11,870 nucleotides of DNA, taken from Candidatus Brocadiia bacterium (GTDB taxonomy: Bacteria; Planctomycetota; PUPC01; DSUN01). This document shows, piece by piece, positions 1-6,059 of the stretch. Positions within the stretch are counted from its first letter, which is position 1, and every line of letters begins with the position of its first letter. The stretch covers positions 1 to 11,870 of the forward strand of contig JADHXT010000075.1 of the NCBI GenBank assembly GCA_016782825.1, in the 5' to 3' direction. The notes under the pieces were generated by a model. The model had not been told where the DNA came from, did not search any database, and saw only the letters and a list, made by a program, of their open reading frames with translations. The translations under genes and the position numbers were made by a program.

Positions 1-483
1 GAAGGCCAACCCAATCCCTCTCCGCTCGATGAACTGCCTGAGTCTCTCTGCGTATTCGCCAGGGTTGCCTGCCGTCCTCGCGAATTCCTCCAACGGCCGT
101 CCCTTGGTTTGGGCCAGGTCGAAAACCGCCACGCTTCGGAAGGCGGCGATCTCCTCTTCCGTCTTGTCCCCGTCGTCGTCTTCCTGCCGCTCTTCGTCCT
201 CACCTCGTTTCCTGCGCCGCCTGACAATGGGCGCCAGAATCCTGATCCCACGCTCGCCTCGTTTGACGTGCCGGCCGAGCCTCTTCCAGGTGTGGAAGCC
301 TGCCACTCGGGTCGCGTCGGGCCGCTGCCAACCGATCAGGAGCACATTGCCGAGGCTATACCGATGGAACCTCGCCAGCATCGCCAGGTACCGCTTCAGC
401 TTCTCGCTCTTGCCTTGCTCTACAGCATCCGCCAACTCGTCGAGCGAACCCTCGACCATCTGCTTCAGTTCCCTTGCCTTCAT
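1..483 (-). CDS. ArdC-type antirestriction / ssDNA-binding protein, N-terminal part (partial)
   Basis: This minus-strand frame stays open from an ATG at 483 to the left edge, giving 161 residues with no stop. Residues about 30-85 match the ArdC N-terminal domain: a helix with RYLAMLARFHRYSLGNVLLI, then GWQRPDATRVAGFHTWKRLG, then the GERGIRILAPI strand. After a charged insert (about 88-113) comes the family's VFDLAQTKGRPL segment (120-131). ArdC proteins of plasmids and integrative elements bind single-stranded DNA and protect incoming DNA from restriction; a C-terminal metalloprotease-like domain, if present, lies outside the window. The start overlaps the stop of the upstream 48-aa zinc-ribbon gene as ATGA, so translation is probably coupled. 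The family call is firm; the antirestriction activity is taken from family knowledge. Confidence 0.85.
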   Translation of the reverse strand, partial: MKARELKQMVEGSLDELADAVEQGKSEKLKRYLAMLARFHRYSLGNVLLIGWQRPDATRVAGFHTWKRLGRHVKRGERGIRILAPIVRRRRKRGEDEERQEDDDGDKTEEEIAAFRSVAVFDLAQTKGRPLEEFARTAGNPGEYAERLRQFIERRGIGLAF

Positions 484-626
484 CCTGACCACCCCTTCGT
501 CTCTGCATCCGGCTCAAGCCAGTCTTCGAGCTCTGCTTGAGACTCTGCGATCATCCTGCGGCAGTAGATGCAGTACGGCTTGTTCCTTTCGTACATCAGC
601 ATCCTGCACAGTGGGCAGCGCATCAT
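480..626 (-). CDS. 48-aa zinc-ribbon protein
   Basis: This very small gene encodes 48 residues starting MMRCPLC. It has two CxxC knuckles, C4-P-L-C7 and C19-I-Y-C22, separated by 11 residues, followed by an acidic, probably helical tail (AESQAELEDWLEPDAETKG). That arrangement is a minimal zinc ribbon, likely a DNA/RNA-binding or protein-bridging module. It overlaps its upstream neighbour by ATGA (its start against that gene's stop) and overlaps the ArdC-like gene in the same way, so it sits in a translationally coupled chain. A second in-frame ATG directly follows the first. I do not recognise a named family, but the regular cysteine spacing and the double overlap argue that it is real. Confidence 0.72.
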   Translation of the reverse strand: MMRCPLCRMLMYERNKPYCIYCRRMIAESQAELEDWLEPDAETKGWSG

Positions 627-796
627 CGTCGATCACCTCGTCCCTTCGGCTTGAGCGCGTCCTCGATCTTCATCCACTGGATCCGCACAGCCTTGCCTGC
701 CCTCTCGTTCGTCCACACCTCGGTATGGTCTTCGCCTTCGTCATACTCGTACTCGAGGTTGTAGCACTCCTTCTTCAGTTCCTCTGCAATTCCCAT
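623..796 (-). CDS. 57-aa hypothetical acidic protein, first gene of the ArdC operon
   Basis: A 57-residue protein beginning MGIAEELKKECYNLEYEYD and ending KGRGDRR. I chose the ATG at 796 because an exact GGAGGT (complement of 804-809) lies 7 bases upstream; a longer in-frame start at 907 would place the long inverted repeat at 824-857 inside the coding region and has no comparable ribosome site. The product is charged, with an acidic first half (EYEYDEGEDHTEVW) and a basic tail, and has no membrane segment, cysteine motif or recognised fold. It overlaps the zinc-ribbon gene by four bases, so the two and the ArdC-like gene are probably co-expressed. Function unknown; small genes of this kind are common in leading regions of mobile elements. 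Confidence 0.65.
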   Translation of the reverse strand: MGIAEELKKECYNLEYEYDEGEDHTEVWTNERAGKAVRIQWMKIEDALKPKGRGDRR

Positions 797-823
797 CTCA
801 ATCACCTCCAGCTCGCCTCTCTG

Positions 824-857
824 GGCAAGCTCAGCTCGTTCATTGGCTGAGCTTGCC
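824..857. repeat. Perfect 11-bp inverted repeat in the leader of the ArdC operon
   Basis: GGCAAGCTCAG at 824-834 and CTGAGCTTGCC at 847-857 are exact reverse complements around a 12-base centre. The structure begins 28 bases upstream of the ATG at 796, in the 5' leader of the minus-strand operon. No T-run follows on either strand, so a plain intrinsic terminator is unlikely. It could be an operator for a dimeric repressor or an RNA stem that controls translation. Confidence 0.7.
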
Positions 858-1011
858 ACAGAGCCGCCGGTCTCCCGACAGGTGACCGTCAGCAACAAGG
901 CGGACACCCGTCATTGGGATGCCATCGCAGGCTCTCCACGCCGTGTTACCTTCCCCGTAGCGAGTATCGCTTGGCAGCACGGCAACCCATTCTGCCGAAA
1001 GGAGAAGGACG

Positions 1012-1908
1012 ATGGCTGGAAGCCGCAGCTCTTTGGTGTCGTTGGCGGTCCGCAAAGCACGGGAGCTTCACCCTGATTGGCAGGTGACGCCCCACGGCTT
1101 CGGGTTCAGAGTCCGAGCGGGTGCGCGAACCGCAACAGCCATGCTCGACAACATCCACGAGCAGATCCGGGCGCATCCAGACAGTGCCGACGCTCTCCTC
1201 ACCGAGTTTGTCGGCAACCTCGAAGACGTCCTCGCCAGACCCGGGACCCGGTCGCTCGAGGATGTCAGAGACGACCTGTTCCTCGTGGCCCGTCCGCTTG
1301 AGCTGTATGAGACCCATCGGAACAACAAGGGCGCAGAGCAGCTTGCCTTCATGTGGCGTGTCCTGCCCGACCTCGGCATCTACTGGGCCGTCGACTGCGG
1401 CAACACGCTGCAGTACGTACCTCGGTCCCAGTTTGGGGGATGGGGCGCGAGCGTCGCCGAGGTCACGCGAATCGCCTGGGAGAACACCCTTGCAGAGCAG
1501 GCGAACATGAAGGTCAGAGAGGTCCCGGACAACGGGGGTCTAGCCATATGGTCGTCAAGTCGGTGCCTGTCTCTTGCACACTTGCTCTACTGGCCTCGAG
1601 CCCTGACCGCTCTCATTGAGGCAGCTACGCCGCAGCTGCTGTCTCGAGCTGTGCTGATGAGCGTGCCCGCCCCGGGCATGCTCATCGTCGCCACAGAGGC
1701 TTGCCGTGGCGTGATCCAGGCCATCCAGGACAAAGTGCTGCAGCAGCACGGTCGTCTGCTGACCGAGAGCATGTACCTGTTCGTGGAAGACAGGATCGTC
1801 AGCAAGGTCGTTGGTCAGGCCGGCGGAAGACTGACTACAGTCGCGATTGAGGAGTGGGGACTCGGCGCGGCTGACCAGCGGCAGATGTCTTTCACGCCCG
1901 TCCTGTGA
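1012..1908 (+). CDS. DUF1444 (YtpQ)-like protein
   Basis: A 298-residue protein with an AAAGGAG ribosome site (998-1004) 7 bases before its ATG. The order of its segments resembles the DUF1444/YtpQ family: an N-terminal alpha/beta region (about 10-80), the strand LFLVARPLELYE (89-100), then LAFMWRVLPDLGIYWAVDC (111-129), then a conserved-looking helix with AWENTL (155-160). The C-terminal half has SLAHLLYWPRALTALI (187-202) and the two strands AVLMSVPAPGMLIVA (213-227), where the family usually has its 'VAVPARDVLLFA'-like strand pair. No catalytic residues are apparent and the family's biochemical role is unknown. There is no signal peptide or membrane segment. It is transcribed divergently from the ArdC chain and followed 84 bp later by the SWIM gene. 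The gene is secure; the family name is a pattern match from memory. Confidence 0.6.
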   Translation: MAGSRSSLVSLAVRKARELHPDWQVTPHGFGFRVRAGARTATAMLDNIHEQIRAHPDSADALLTEFVGNLEDVLARPGTRSLEDVRDDLFLVARPLELYETHRNNKGAEQLAFMWRVLPDLGIYWAVDCGNTLQYVPRSQFGGWGASVAEVTRIAWENTLAEQANMKVREVPDNGGLAIWSSSRCLSLAHLLYWPRALTALIEAATPQLLSRAVLMSVPAPGMLIVATEACRGVIQAIQDKVLQQHGRLLTESMYLFVEDRIVSKVVGQAGGRLTTVAIEEWGLGAADQRQMSFTPVL

Positions 1909-1992
1909 ACAGAGCGGTCATGACGCGGACAGGCCTCAACGCGGCTGCCTCAGAGCGAAGGCAGAGCGGACACCACAGGAAGAAGAATAGCC

Positions 1993-2766
1993 ATGTCGGT
2001 TCGTCTCTATTGGGACTGGCACCACAGGGACCCGAAGCTCGAGCAAGCCATCGCTGATGATCCAGAGGAAGCCCAACCCGTGTGGGGGCTGACCGAAGGC
2101 CACATCGTCGACGGTGGGTCCAACGTCTCGATCTCTGAAATGAGCAGATTCATCATAGAGCAGTACGGCCGCATCTATGAACGCATGATGGAGATCTTCA
2201 TCACCCGCTGCTGGCGCTTCCCCGATTGCTACGTCGACTACCAGGGAGAGGAGTTCACCGATCCCACGTTGGTTGTCCGTCGACGGATGCTCGACGTCCC
2301 GTTGCCCGACGATGTGAGACAGCGAACAGATGCTGCCATCGAGAGCAACCGCGGAAACAAGTGGGGTACCGTCAATGCGCTGTACGAAGGTCGCTTCCAG
2401 CAGCTCAGCCAGAGAGGCGGGTTCGATGTTCGGATGGCCTGGGACATCTACAGATTCCGTGCCTTCGAGGAGTACGGCGCACGGATCATCGCAGTCGAAG
2501 ACATGCTTGAGCCGGAGTTCTGGCAGGACGTCAGAAAGCGAGTCCGCGCGGCCAGATCAGTGAAGGTCGAGAAGGCAGGCGGCAAGACGTACATCGCCAA
2601 CGGCTTCTCAACCAAGTACGAGGTCGATGTGGCTCGTGTGAAGTGCACCTGCCCTGACTTCCAGCACCGCGGGAGGCGCTACGGCCTCCACTGCAAACAC
2701 CTCGTTGCAGCTCTGAAGCAAGAGGAAAGCTGGGAGAATCACTGGGGTGCCTACATCCCCGGCTGA
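1993..2766 (+). CDS. SWIM zinc-finger protein of unknown function
   Basis: A 257-residue protein. The C-terminus carries a clear SWIM finger: C218-T-C220-P-D-F, then C234-K-H236-L-V-A-A-L, i.e. CxCx(n)CxH, preceded by the usual strands (GKTYIANGFSTKYEVDVARV). SWIM domains bind zinc and mediate DNA or protein contacts, for example in SWI2/SNF2 ATPases, MuDR transposases and some recombination proteins. The first 190 residues have no domain I can name; they contain a helix-rich block (about 46-75) and a possible coiled region before the finger. I see no helicase or transposase motifs, so this is a stand-alone SWIM protein. It lies downstream of the DUF1444-like gene with a weak AGGAAGAAG ribosome site and is followed by a GC-rich hairpin. 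Confidence 0.8.
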   Translation: MSVRLYWDWHHRDPKLEQAIADDPEEAQPVWGLTEGHIVDGGSNVSISEMSRFIIEQYGRIYERMMEIFITRCWRFPDCYVDYQGEEFTDPTLVVRRRMLDVPLPDDVRQRTDAAIESNRGNKWGTVNALYEGRFQQLSQRGGFDVRMAWDIYRFRAFEEYGARIIAVEDMLEPEFWQDVRKRVRAARSVKVEKAGGKTYIANGFSTKYEVDVARVKCTCPDFQHRGRRYGLHCKHLVAALKQEESWENHWGAYIPG

Positions 2767-2776
2767 CGGCATGAGC

Positions 2777-2793
2777 GGCGGGCATTGCCCGCC
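2777..2793 (+). terminator. GC-rich hairpin after the SWIM gene
   Basis: GGCGGGC, a three-base loop ATT, and GCCCGCC form a perfect 7-bp stem 11 bases after the stop codon at 2766, in the gap between converging genes. No T-run follows, so it is at most a weak or factor-assisted terminator or an mRNA 3'-end stabiliser. Confidence 0.42.
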
Positions 2794-2924
2794 CGGAACC
2801 GGACGCCCTACAAGAGGCTGACGCAGCCCCACGCCACCATGGGGAGGCGACGTCGCTGCAGACCATTGCCATCCGATGCCCGCGCGCCGATCCGTTCCTC
2901 GCCAAGCCCAACTCTCCTTCCATC

Positions 2925-3260
2925 TCAGAGGCTCAGGATGCGGGCAACGCGCTCCCGAACCTGCTCGAGCGCTCTTCTGTGGCTCCGGTCCTTCGTGTGC
3001 TCAAGCTCGATGGCGAGGATGTCGTCGAGAAGCGCAAGCTCAGCCGAGGTGAGGTCCACCTCTTCCCCCGGCGGGGTGTCCTCGACCCGTGCTCTCAGTG
3101 CGAAGTCACCCATCAGCACCATGGCCAGGAGCTCTCGTTCCGGATCGGCCAGGTACAGGCCATTCGTTTCGTCATCTGGCACTCCCGGCTCCCTTCTTCT
3201 GCGCCCGCAGCTTCCTGGTTTGTAGCGGCGAGAGTCGAGCAGCCTTGGCTTCTGGTGCAT
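2925..3260 (-). CDS. 111-aa hypothetical protein
   Basis: A minus-strand gene of 111 residues. The first 30 are basic (MHQKPRLLDSRRYKPG...). From about residue 33 the protein is acidic and looks globular: GLYLADPERELLAMVLMGDF, then a loop with TPPGEEVDLTSAELALLDDILAIELE and a charged C-terminal helix ending RERVARILSL. I recognise no family, metal motif or membrane segment. A GAGG lies just before the ATG, and a good promoter with an embedded palindrome lies upstream at 3303-3331, which supports a real, separately regulated gene. It converges on the SWIM gene and lies downstream of, and parallel to, the DUF488 gene. The true start could be further in, nearer the conserved-looking part. Confidence 0.6.
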   Translation of the reverse strand: MHQKPRLLDSRRYKPGSCGRRRREPGVPDDETNGLYLADPERELLAMVLMGDFALRARVEDTPPGEEVDLTSAELALLDDILAIELEHTKDRSHRRALEQVRERVARILSL

Positions 3261-3302
3261 CGAGCCTCATGCCTGGCGCGGGGTTCTCAGCTTCTCAGCA
3301 AT

Positions 3303-3331
3303 ATCATGGCGAACCGTACGGTACGGGTCAA
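3303..3331 (-). promoter_or_regulatory. Promoter with embedded palindromic operator for the 111-aa gene
   Basis: On the minus strand a -35 TTGACC (3326-3331) and a -10 CATGAT (3303-3308) are separated by 17 bp. The spacer holds the inverted repeat CCGTA-CGG-TACGG at 3314-3326, touching the -35 box. The predicted start of transcription is some 35 bases before the ATG at 3260. A palindrome between the two boxes is a classic repressor-site position. Confidence 0.5.
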
Positions 3332-3368
3332 CGCCAGTCCCCAACGCCCGGTTGCCGGCCACCAGGAA

Positions 3369-3830
3369 TCACAGGTGCTCAATGACGATCCCCTCGATCC
3401 GCTCCGCCACATGCTCCGCTATCAGCCTCCGGTGGCAGCAGTCAGCCGTCTCTTCCGAGCATAGCAAGCAGACAACATCGAGGCCGACTGTGGCCTCATT
3501 GAAGCGTCCGACTACAGGGCGCTGGGCGATCTCGGCGCCGAAGCAGTCAACGTAGTACGCCCACACCGCGTCGTCCCTTTTTTTCCTGCCGAGGCGCCTG
3601 CGGTACTCCTTGAGCAGATCCTCGGAGGGGGCGAGCAAGGGGATGTGCTCGTACTGAATCCCGAAGCACTCGTCCAGGAAGAACTCCAGGTCGCGTCCCT
3701 TTGTGAACCCCGCAAGCTGGGACTGGTTCTTGCGCCGGATGTCGAGGACCTTCTGAACACCGGCCTCCTGGAGCAGTGTGAAGAACTGCCTCGCTAATTT
3801 GCCTCTGAATCCGATGGTGCAGATTCTCAT
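3369..3830 (-). CDS. DUF488 family protein
   Basis: A 153-residue protein of full family length. It starts MRICTIGFRG with the family's TIGF signature (5-8), followed by the helix QFFTLLQEAGVQKVLDIRR (conserved LDIR/VDVR strand at 29-32) and the central EHIPLLAPSEDLLKEYR. The C-terminal signature is CLLCSEETADCCHR (121-134), where DUF488 proteins keep C-x-x-C-x-E and CHR; an extra cysteine (C131) precedes the C-H-R. Biochemistry of the family is not established, and the conserved cysteine/histidine cluster suggests metal binding or nucleic-acid chemistry. It is transcribed divergently, about 300 bp away, from a SplB-like radical SAM gene. Its own ribosome site is weak. The family call is firm, the role unknown. 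Confidence 0.88.
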   Translation of the reverse strand: MRICTIGFRGKLARQFFTLLQEAGVQKVLDIRRKNQSQLAGFTKGRDLEFFLDECFGIQYEHIPLLAPSEDLLKEYRRRLGRKKRDDAVWAYYVDCFGAEIAQRPVVGRFNEATVGLDVVCLLCSEETADCCHRRLIAEHVAERIEGIVIEHL

Positions 3831-4136
3831 GTCGCCGTTGCCGCAGAATGCCCGCCCATGTCGAGGCTCATCGCTCCAGTGCCCATCGACCGTAGAGATA
3901 CCATGCCGCAGCGATAAGCGCGAGTCAGCAGAGCAGACCCTCTCGACGTGCGTGCGCTCTGGATCATCACGCCTCCCACTGAAGCCGCCGTGCGGTCATC
4001 GAGAGGCCCCCGGCGAGCAGGCGTAATGTCACAGCGCCGTCAGGAACCCGACATTCCACACGGCCTCCGCTATGGTCCAATCATGCGCACGACGGCGGAA
4101 GCCAAGAACGACAGCCCGAAATGAGAGGAGAAGCCA
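3831..4136. other. Divergent intergenic region, no gene seen
   Basis: This 306-bp gap separates the starts of the DUF488 and radical SAM genes. I see no convincing small gene. A weak promoter candidate for the rightward gene is CCGACA (4048-4053), 17 bp, TATGGT (4071-4076), four matches of six in each box. An 8-bp inverted repeat (CCTCTCGA at 3939-3946, TCGAGAGG at 3999-4006) is present but may be chance. Confidence 0.45.
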
Positions 4137-5087
4137 ATGCGGTACCACGAATGGCAACGCAAGGCAGGCATCAGCCGAAGCCGCGAGTTCGAGCGGAAGG
4201 GCCTCGCCTCCTTCGCGGTGAATGTTGGCCTCAAATGCGGCCATGACTGCCTCTATTGCAGCACGGGCGCGGTCCTCAGGACTCACCCTGCCTTCCGAGA
4301 ACTCGGCGAGAGCCCCTTCGAGCACGGCTACTGCATCGTTGACCCAAGCACACCGGAGCGCGTTGCTCGCGATGCCCAACGGACCATGCAGCCGGGCATG
4401 GTCCAGCTCTGCACCCTCACCGATGCGTGGGCGCCCGAAGCCAAGAAACACGAGATCGGCCGCCGTTGCCTTGAAGCCATCCTCGCGCAGCCCGGCTGGT
4501 CGGTCCGCATCCTCACGAAGAACGCTGCCATCGTCGACGACTTCGACTTCATCGAGCAGCATCGCGATCGCGTTCTGGTCGGGCTGAGCCTGACTGCCAC
4601 TTGCGAGAGGAACGACGTCAGCAAGATCCTCGAGCCGAACGCCTCGGACATCCAGGAGCGCATGTTGGCCATGGTCGAGGCCGCCGCCCGCGGCCTGCGG
4701 GTCTACGGCATGCTCTGCCCGCTCCTGCCCGGCGTTGCCGGTTGCCCCGAGGACGTGGACACCTTGATCAGGTTCGTCACCGACTGCCGCGCGGAGGAGA
4801 TCTTCGTCGAGCCCGTGAACGCCCGCGGCCCGGGGCTTCGGCACTGCCAGGAAGCTCTCGAGCTCTGGGGCCACGACGCTGAGGCTCGTGCCATCGAACG
4901 CGTCCGGACGCGGAAGCGCTGGTCCCGTTACGTGGTCGACCTCACCAAGACCGTCCAGGCAAGCGTCCGCGGCCACTTCGACATCCAGAAGCTCCGCTTC
5001 CTCCTCTACCCCTCGAACCTGTTGCCGGAGCATGCCGGAGCCATCCGCAACGACGATGCTGGGGTGGTGTGGTTGGGGAAGGAGTGA
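4137..5087 (+). CDS. SplB-like radical SAM protein
   Basis: A 316-residue radical SAM enzyme with the cluster motif C34-GHD-C38-LY-C41, which coordinates a 4Fe-4S cluster and S-adenosylmethionine. Other segments match the spore photoproduct lyase / 'DNA repair photolyase' superfamily (COG1533): TLTDAWAPEAKK (93-104, where the family has S-x-T-DPYQPxE), RILTKNAAIVDDFD (124-137, the 'TKs..v..D' strand), GLSLTAT (149-155) and LEPNASDIQERMLAMVEAAARG near 165-186 before MLCPLLPGV. COG1533 members are mostly uncharacterised apart from Spl. The start is set by AGGAG at 4126-4130, six bases before the ATG. A small glutaredoxin-like gene begins six bases after its stop, which suggests co-expression and perhaps a reductant supply. 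Substrate unknown. Confidence 0.88.
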   Translation: MRYHEWQRKAGISRSREFERKGLASFAVNVGLKCGHDCLYCSTGAVLRTHPAFRELGESPFEHGYCIVDPSTPERVARDAQRTMQPGMVQLCTLTDAWAPEAKKHEIGRRCLEAILAQPGWSVRILTKNAAIVDDFDFIEQHRDRVLVGLSLTATCERNDVSKILEPNASDIQERMLAMVEAAARGLRVYGMLCPLLPGVAGCPEDVDTLIRFVTDCRAEEIFVEPVNARGPGLRHCQEALELWGHDAEARAIERVRTRKRWSRYVVDLTKTVQASVRGHFDIQKLRFLLYPSNLLPEHAGAIRNDDAGVVWLGKE

Positions 5088-5093
5088 CCTTCC

Positions 5094-5369
5094 ATGCAGT
5101 CCGAGCACCAAGCGATCCTGTGGGTCAAGAACGGCTGCGGGCGCTGTGAGGCGGCGAAGGAAGCTCTTGCCGATGCCCAGCCTGATGTCAGGCCCATCGA
5201 GATGGCCTGGGAAGGGGAGGACCCGCTCGCGGTCGAGGTTCTGGCACAGCTCGCTTGGCAGGACTGGGAGCTGCCGGTTGTCCTGCTTGCCGATGAGTTC
5301 GTGGAGCCTGAAGAGCTGCTCGCTCAGTCCTGTGACGGAGGCGCAGGCTCTTGCACGACCACTCCCTGA
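5094..5369 (+). CDS. Glutaredoxin/thioredoxin-fold small protein
   Basis: A 91-residue protein with a short thioredoxin fold: strand AILWVKNG, redox motif C15-G-R-C18 at the start of the first helix, helix EAAKEALADAQ, strand DVRPIEMAW, and cis-proline segment E-L-P61-V-V-L-L-A. It lacks a signal peptide, so it is cytoplasmic. The C-terminal tail holds two more cysteines spaced Cx6C (80 and 87), unusual for a plain glutaredoxin. It starts six bases after the radical SAM stop, with GGAAGGAG at the end of that gene as its ribosome site. It may reduce the partner enzyme or a cofactor; that is inference from the pairing. Confidence 0.8.
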   Translation: MQSEHQAILWVKNGCGRCEAAKEALADAQPDVRPIEMAWEGEDPLAVEVLAQLAWQDWELPVVLLADEFVEPEELLAQSCDGGAGSCTTTP

Positions 5370-5370
5370 G

Positions 5371-5395
5371 GCGACCGTCATCACGGTGGGGTCGC
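5371..5395 (+). terminator. Hairpin after the radical SAM / glutaredoxin pair
   Basis: GCGAC (5371-5375) pairs with GTCGC (5391-5395), and inside it ACCGT can pair with ACGGT around CATC, giving two alternative stems two bases after the glutaredoxin stop. There is no T-run, so termination is uncertain. Confidence 0.32.
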
Positions 5396-5523
5396 TACGC
5401 ACTTCGGAAGGCGCTGTGGCGTCAGGCGGAGGCCATTGGGGCTTCCAGAGCATGCGCGAGAATGACCGTCAGCTGGCGGGCTTGGGAGGCAGGGAAATAG
5501 GACCCACAGGTAGGAGAGCCTCA

Positions 5524-5706
5524 ATGGTGGATAAGATGCTGACTGCGAGCGAACTCGCCAACCGCCTCCAGTGCTCAGAGCGGACCATCTGGCGGATGGT
5601 AAGGAAGGGGCTCCCTGCACACAGGATCTCCGACAGACTGGTGCGATTCGATGCTATCGTCGTCGATGACTGGCTCAAGAACCAGCGCCGAGTCGAGCCA
5701 GACTAA
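5524..5706 (+). CDS. Excisionase-type helix-turn-helix protein (60 aa)
   Basis: A 60-residue single-domain DNA-binding protein of the excisionase/MerR-like HTH_17 type: MLTASELANRLQCSERTIWRM forms the helix-turn-helix, KGLPAHRIS the wing, VRFDAIVVDDWL the closing strand and helix. The start is fixed by AGGAGAG at 5512-5518, five bases before the ATG; the same frame is open much further upstream through the radical SAM and glutaredoxin genes, but that part is a shadow. Such proteins act as recombination directionality factors or small regulators of integrase genes. A second protein of the same family follows 117 bp later. The fold is clear; the excisionase role is inferred from its closeness to the integrase. 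Confidence 0.8.
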   Translation: MVDKMLTASELANRLQCSERTIWRMVRKGLPAHRISDRLVRFDAIVVDDWLKNQRRVEPD

Positions 5707-5744
5707 TCCGGCGGTGTGCAAAGTCAGGCTCAGTAATCTCATGC

Positions 5745-5756
5745 TTACACATGTAA
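5745..5756. promoter_or_regulatory. Palindrome just upstream of the xis-int promoter
   Basis: TTACA-CA-TGTAA is a perfect 5-bp inverted repeat with a two-base centre, ending five bases before the -35 box at 5762. The flanks are AT-rich in otherwise GC-rich DNA. The position suits an activator or repressor site, possibly for one of the two neighbouring small helix-turn-helix proteins. Confidence 0.45.
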
Positions 5757-5761
5757 TTTTC

Positions 5762-5789
5762 TTGACACCCTGAGGCGCGGGCATACAAT
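5762..5789 (+). promoter_or_regulatory. Sigma70-type promoter for the second HTH gene and integrase
   Basis: TTGACA (5762-5767, perfect -35) and TACAAT (5784-5789, five of six -10) are 16 bp apart. Transcription would begin near 5796, which rules out the in-frame ATG at 5788 and supports the ATG at 5824 as the start of the next gene. Confidence 0.72.
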
Positions 5790-5823
5790 GGACCATGGAG
5801 GGGGTGGCCGAAGGAGGCTCCTG

Positions 5824-6057
5824 ATGGCTCTCCAGGGCTTCTTGACGACAGCCGAGGCGGCGAAGCGGCTCGGCTTGGCAAGGACCTATGTGTACTACCT
5901 GATCAAGGACGGCCAGCTGAAAGCTGTGCGGGTGGGGGCAAGGATGCTGCTGGTCGATGCCGAGAGTGTACGGAAGTTCAGGCCGCGCCCTCGGGGTCGA
6001 CCTCGGAAGAAGGGGAAGAGCTCAATGCCCCCTACTCGCAGAGATGAGGAGAACTAG
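5824..6057 (+). CDS. Excisionase-type HTH protein with C-terminal AT-hook (77 aa)
   Basis: A 77-residue protein. Residues 6-50 form an excisionase-family winged helix-turn-helix: FLTTAEAAKRLGLARTYVYYLI, then KDGQLKAVRVGARMLLVDAESV. The basic tail (about 52-65) reads RPRPRGRPRKKGK, containing the AT-hook core P-R-G-R-P, which grips the minor groove of AT-rich DNA. The ATG at 5824 has AAGGAGG (5811-5817) six bases upstream; an earlier ATG at 5788 overlaps the promoter -10 box. The integrase GTG start follows two bases after the stop, so the two are one transcription unit. It most likely sets the direction of recombination or regulates int. The tail makes it longer than a minimal excisionase. 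Confidence 0.82.
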   Translation: MALQGFLTTAEAAKRLGLARTYVYYLIKDGQLKAVRVGARMLLVDAESVRKFRPRPRGRPRKKGKSSMPPTRRDEEN

Positions 6058-6059
6058 CG

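Noticed and set aside
29..850. 273-codon plus-strand frame
   Set aside because: The product is a low-complexity serine/leucine run, and the opposite strand encodes the ArdC domain, the zinc ribbon and the 57-aa gene with good starts.
943..970. Promoter for the gene starting at 1012
   Set aside because: TATCGC at 965-970 has no acceptable -35 box at 16-18 bp; nothing convincing.
1945..1964. CTGCCT/AGGCAG hairpin between the DUF1444-like and SWIM genes
   Set aside because: The stem is only 6 bp with an 8-base loop and no T-run; too weak to call a terminator.
4029..5453. 474-codon open frame on the minus strand
   Set aside because: It lies antisense over the radical SAM and glutaredoxin-like genes, whose motifs are complete. 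Long antisense frames are common in GC-rich coding DNA, and its product has no recognisable domain.
4888..5523. Upstream extension of the first HTH gene, making a 272-residue protein
   Set aside because: The extension overlaps two well-supported genes in another frame; the ribosome site at 5512-5518 sets the start at 5524.
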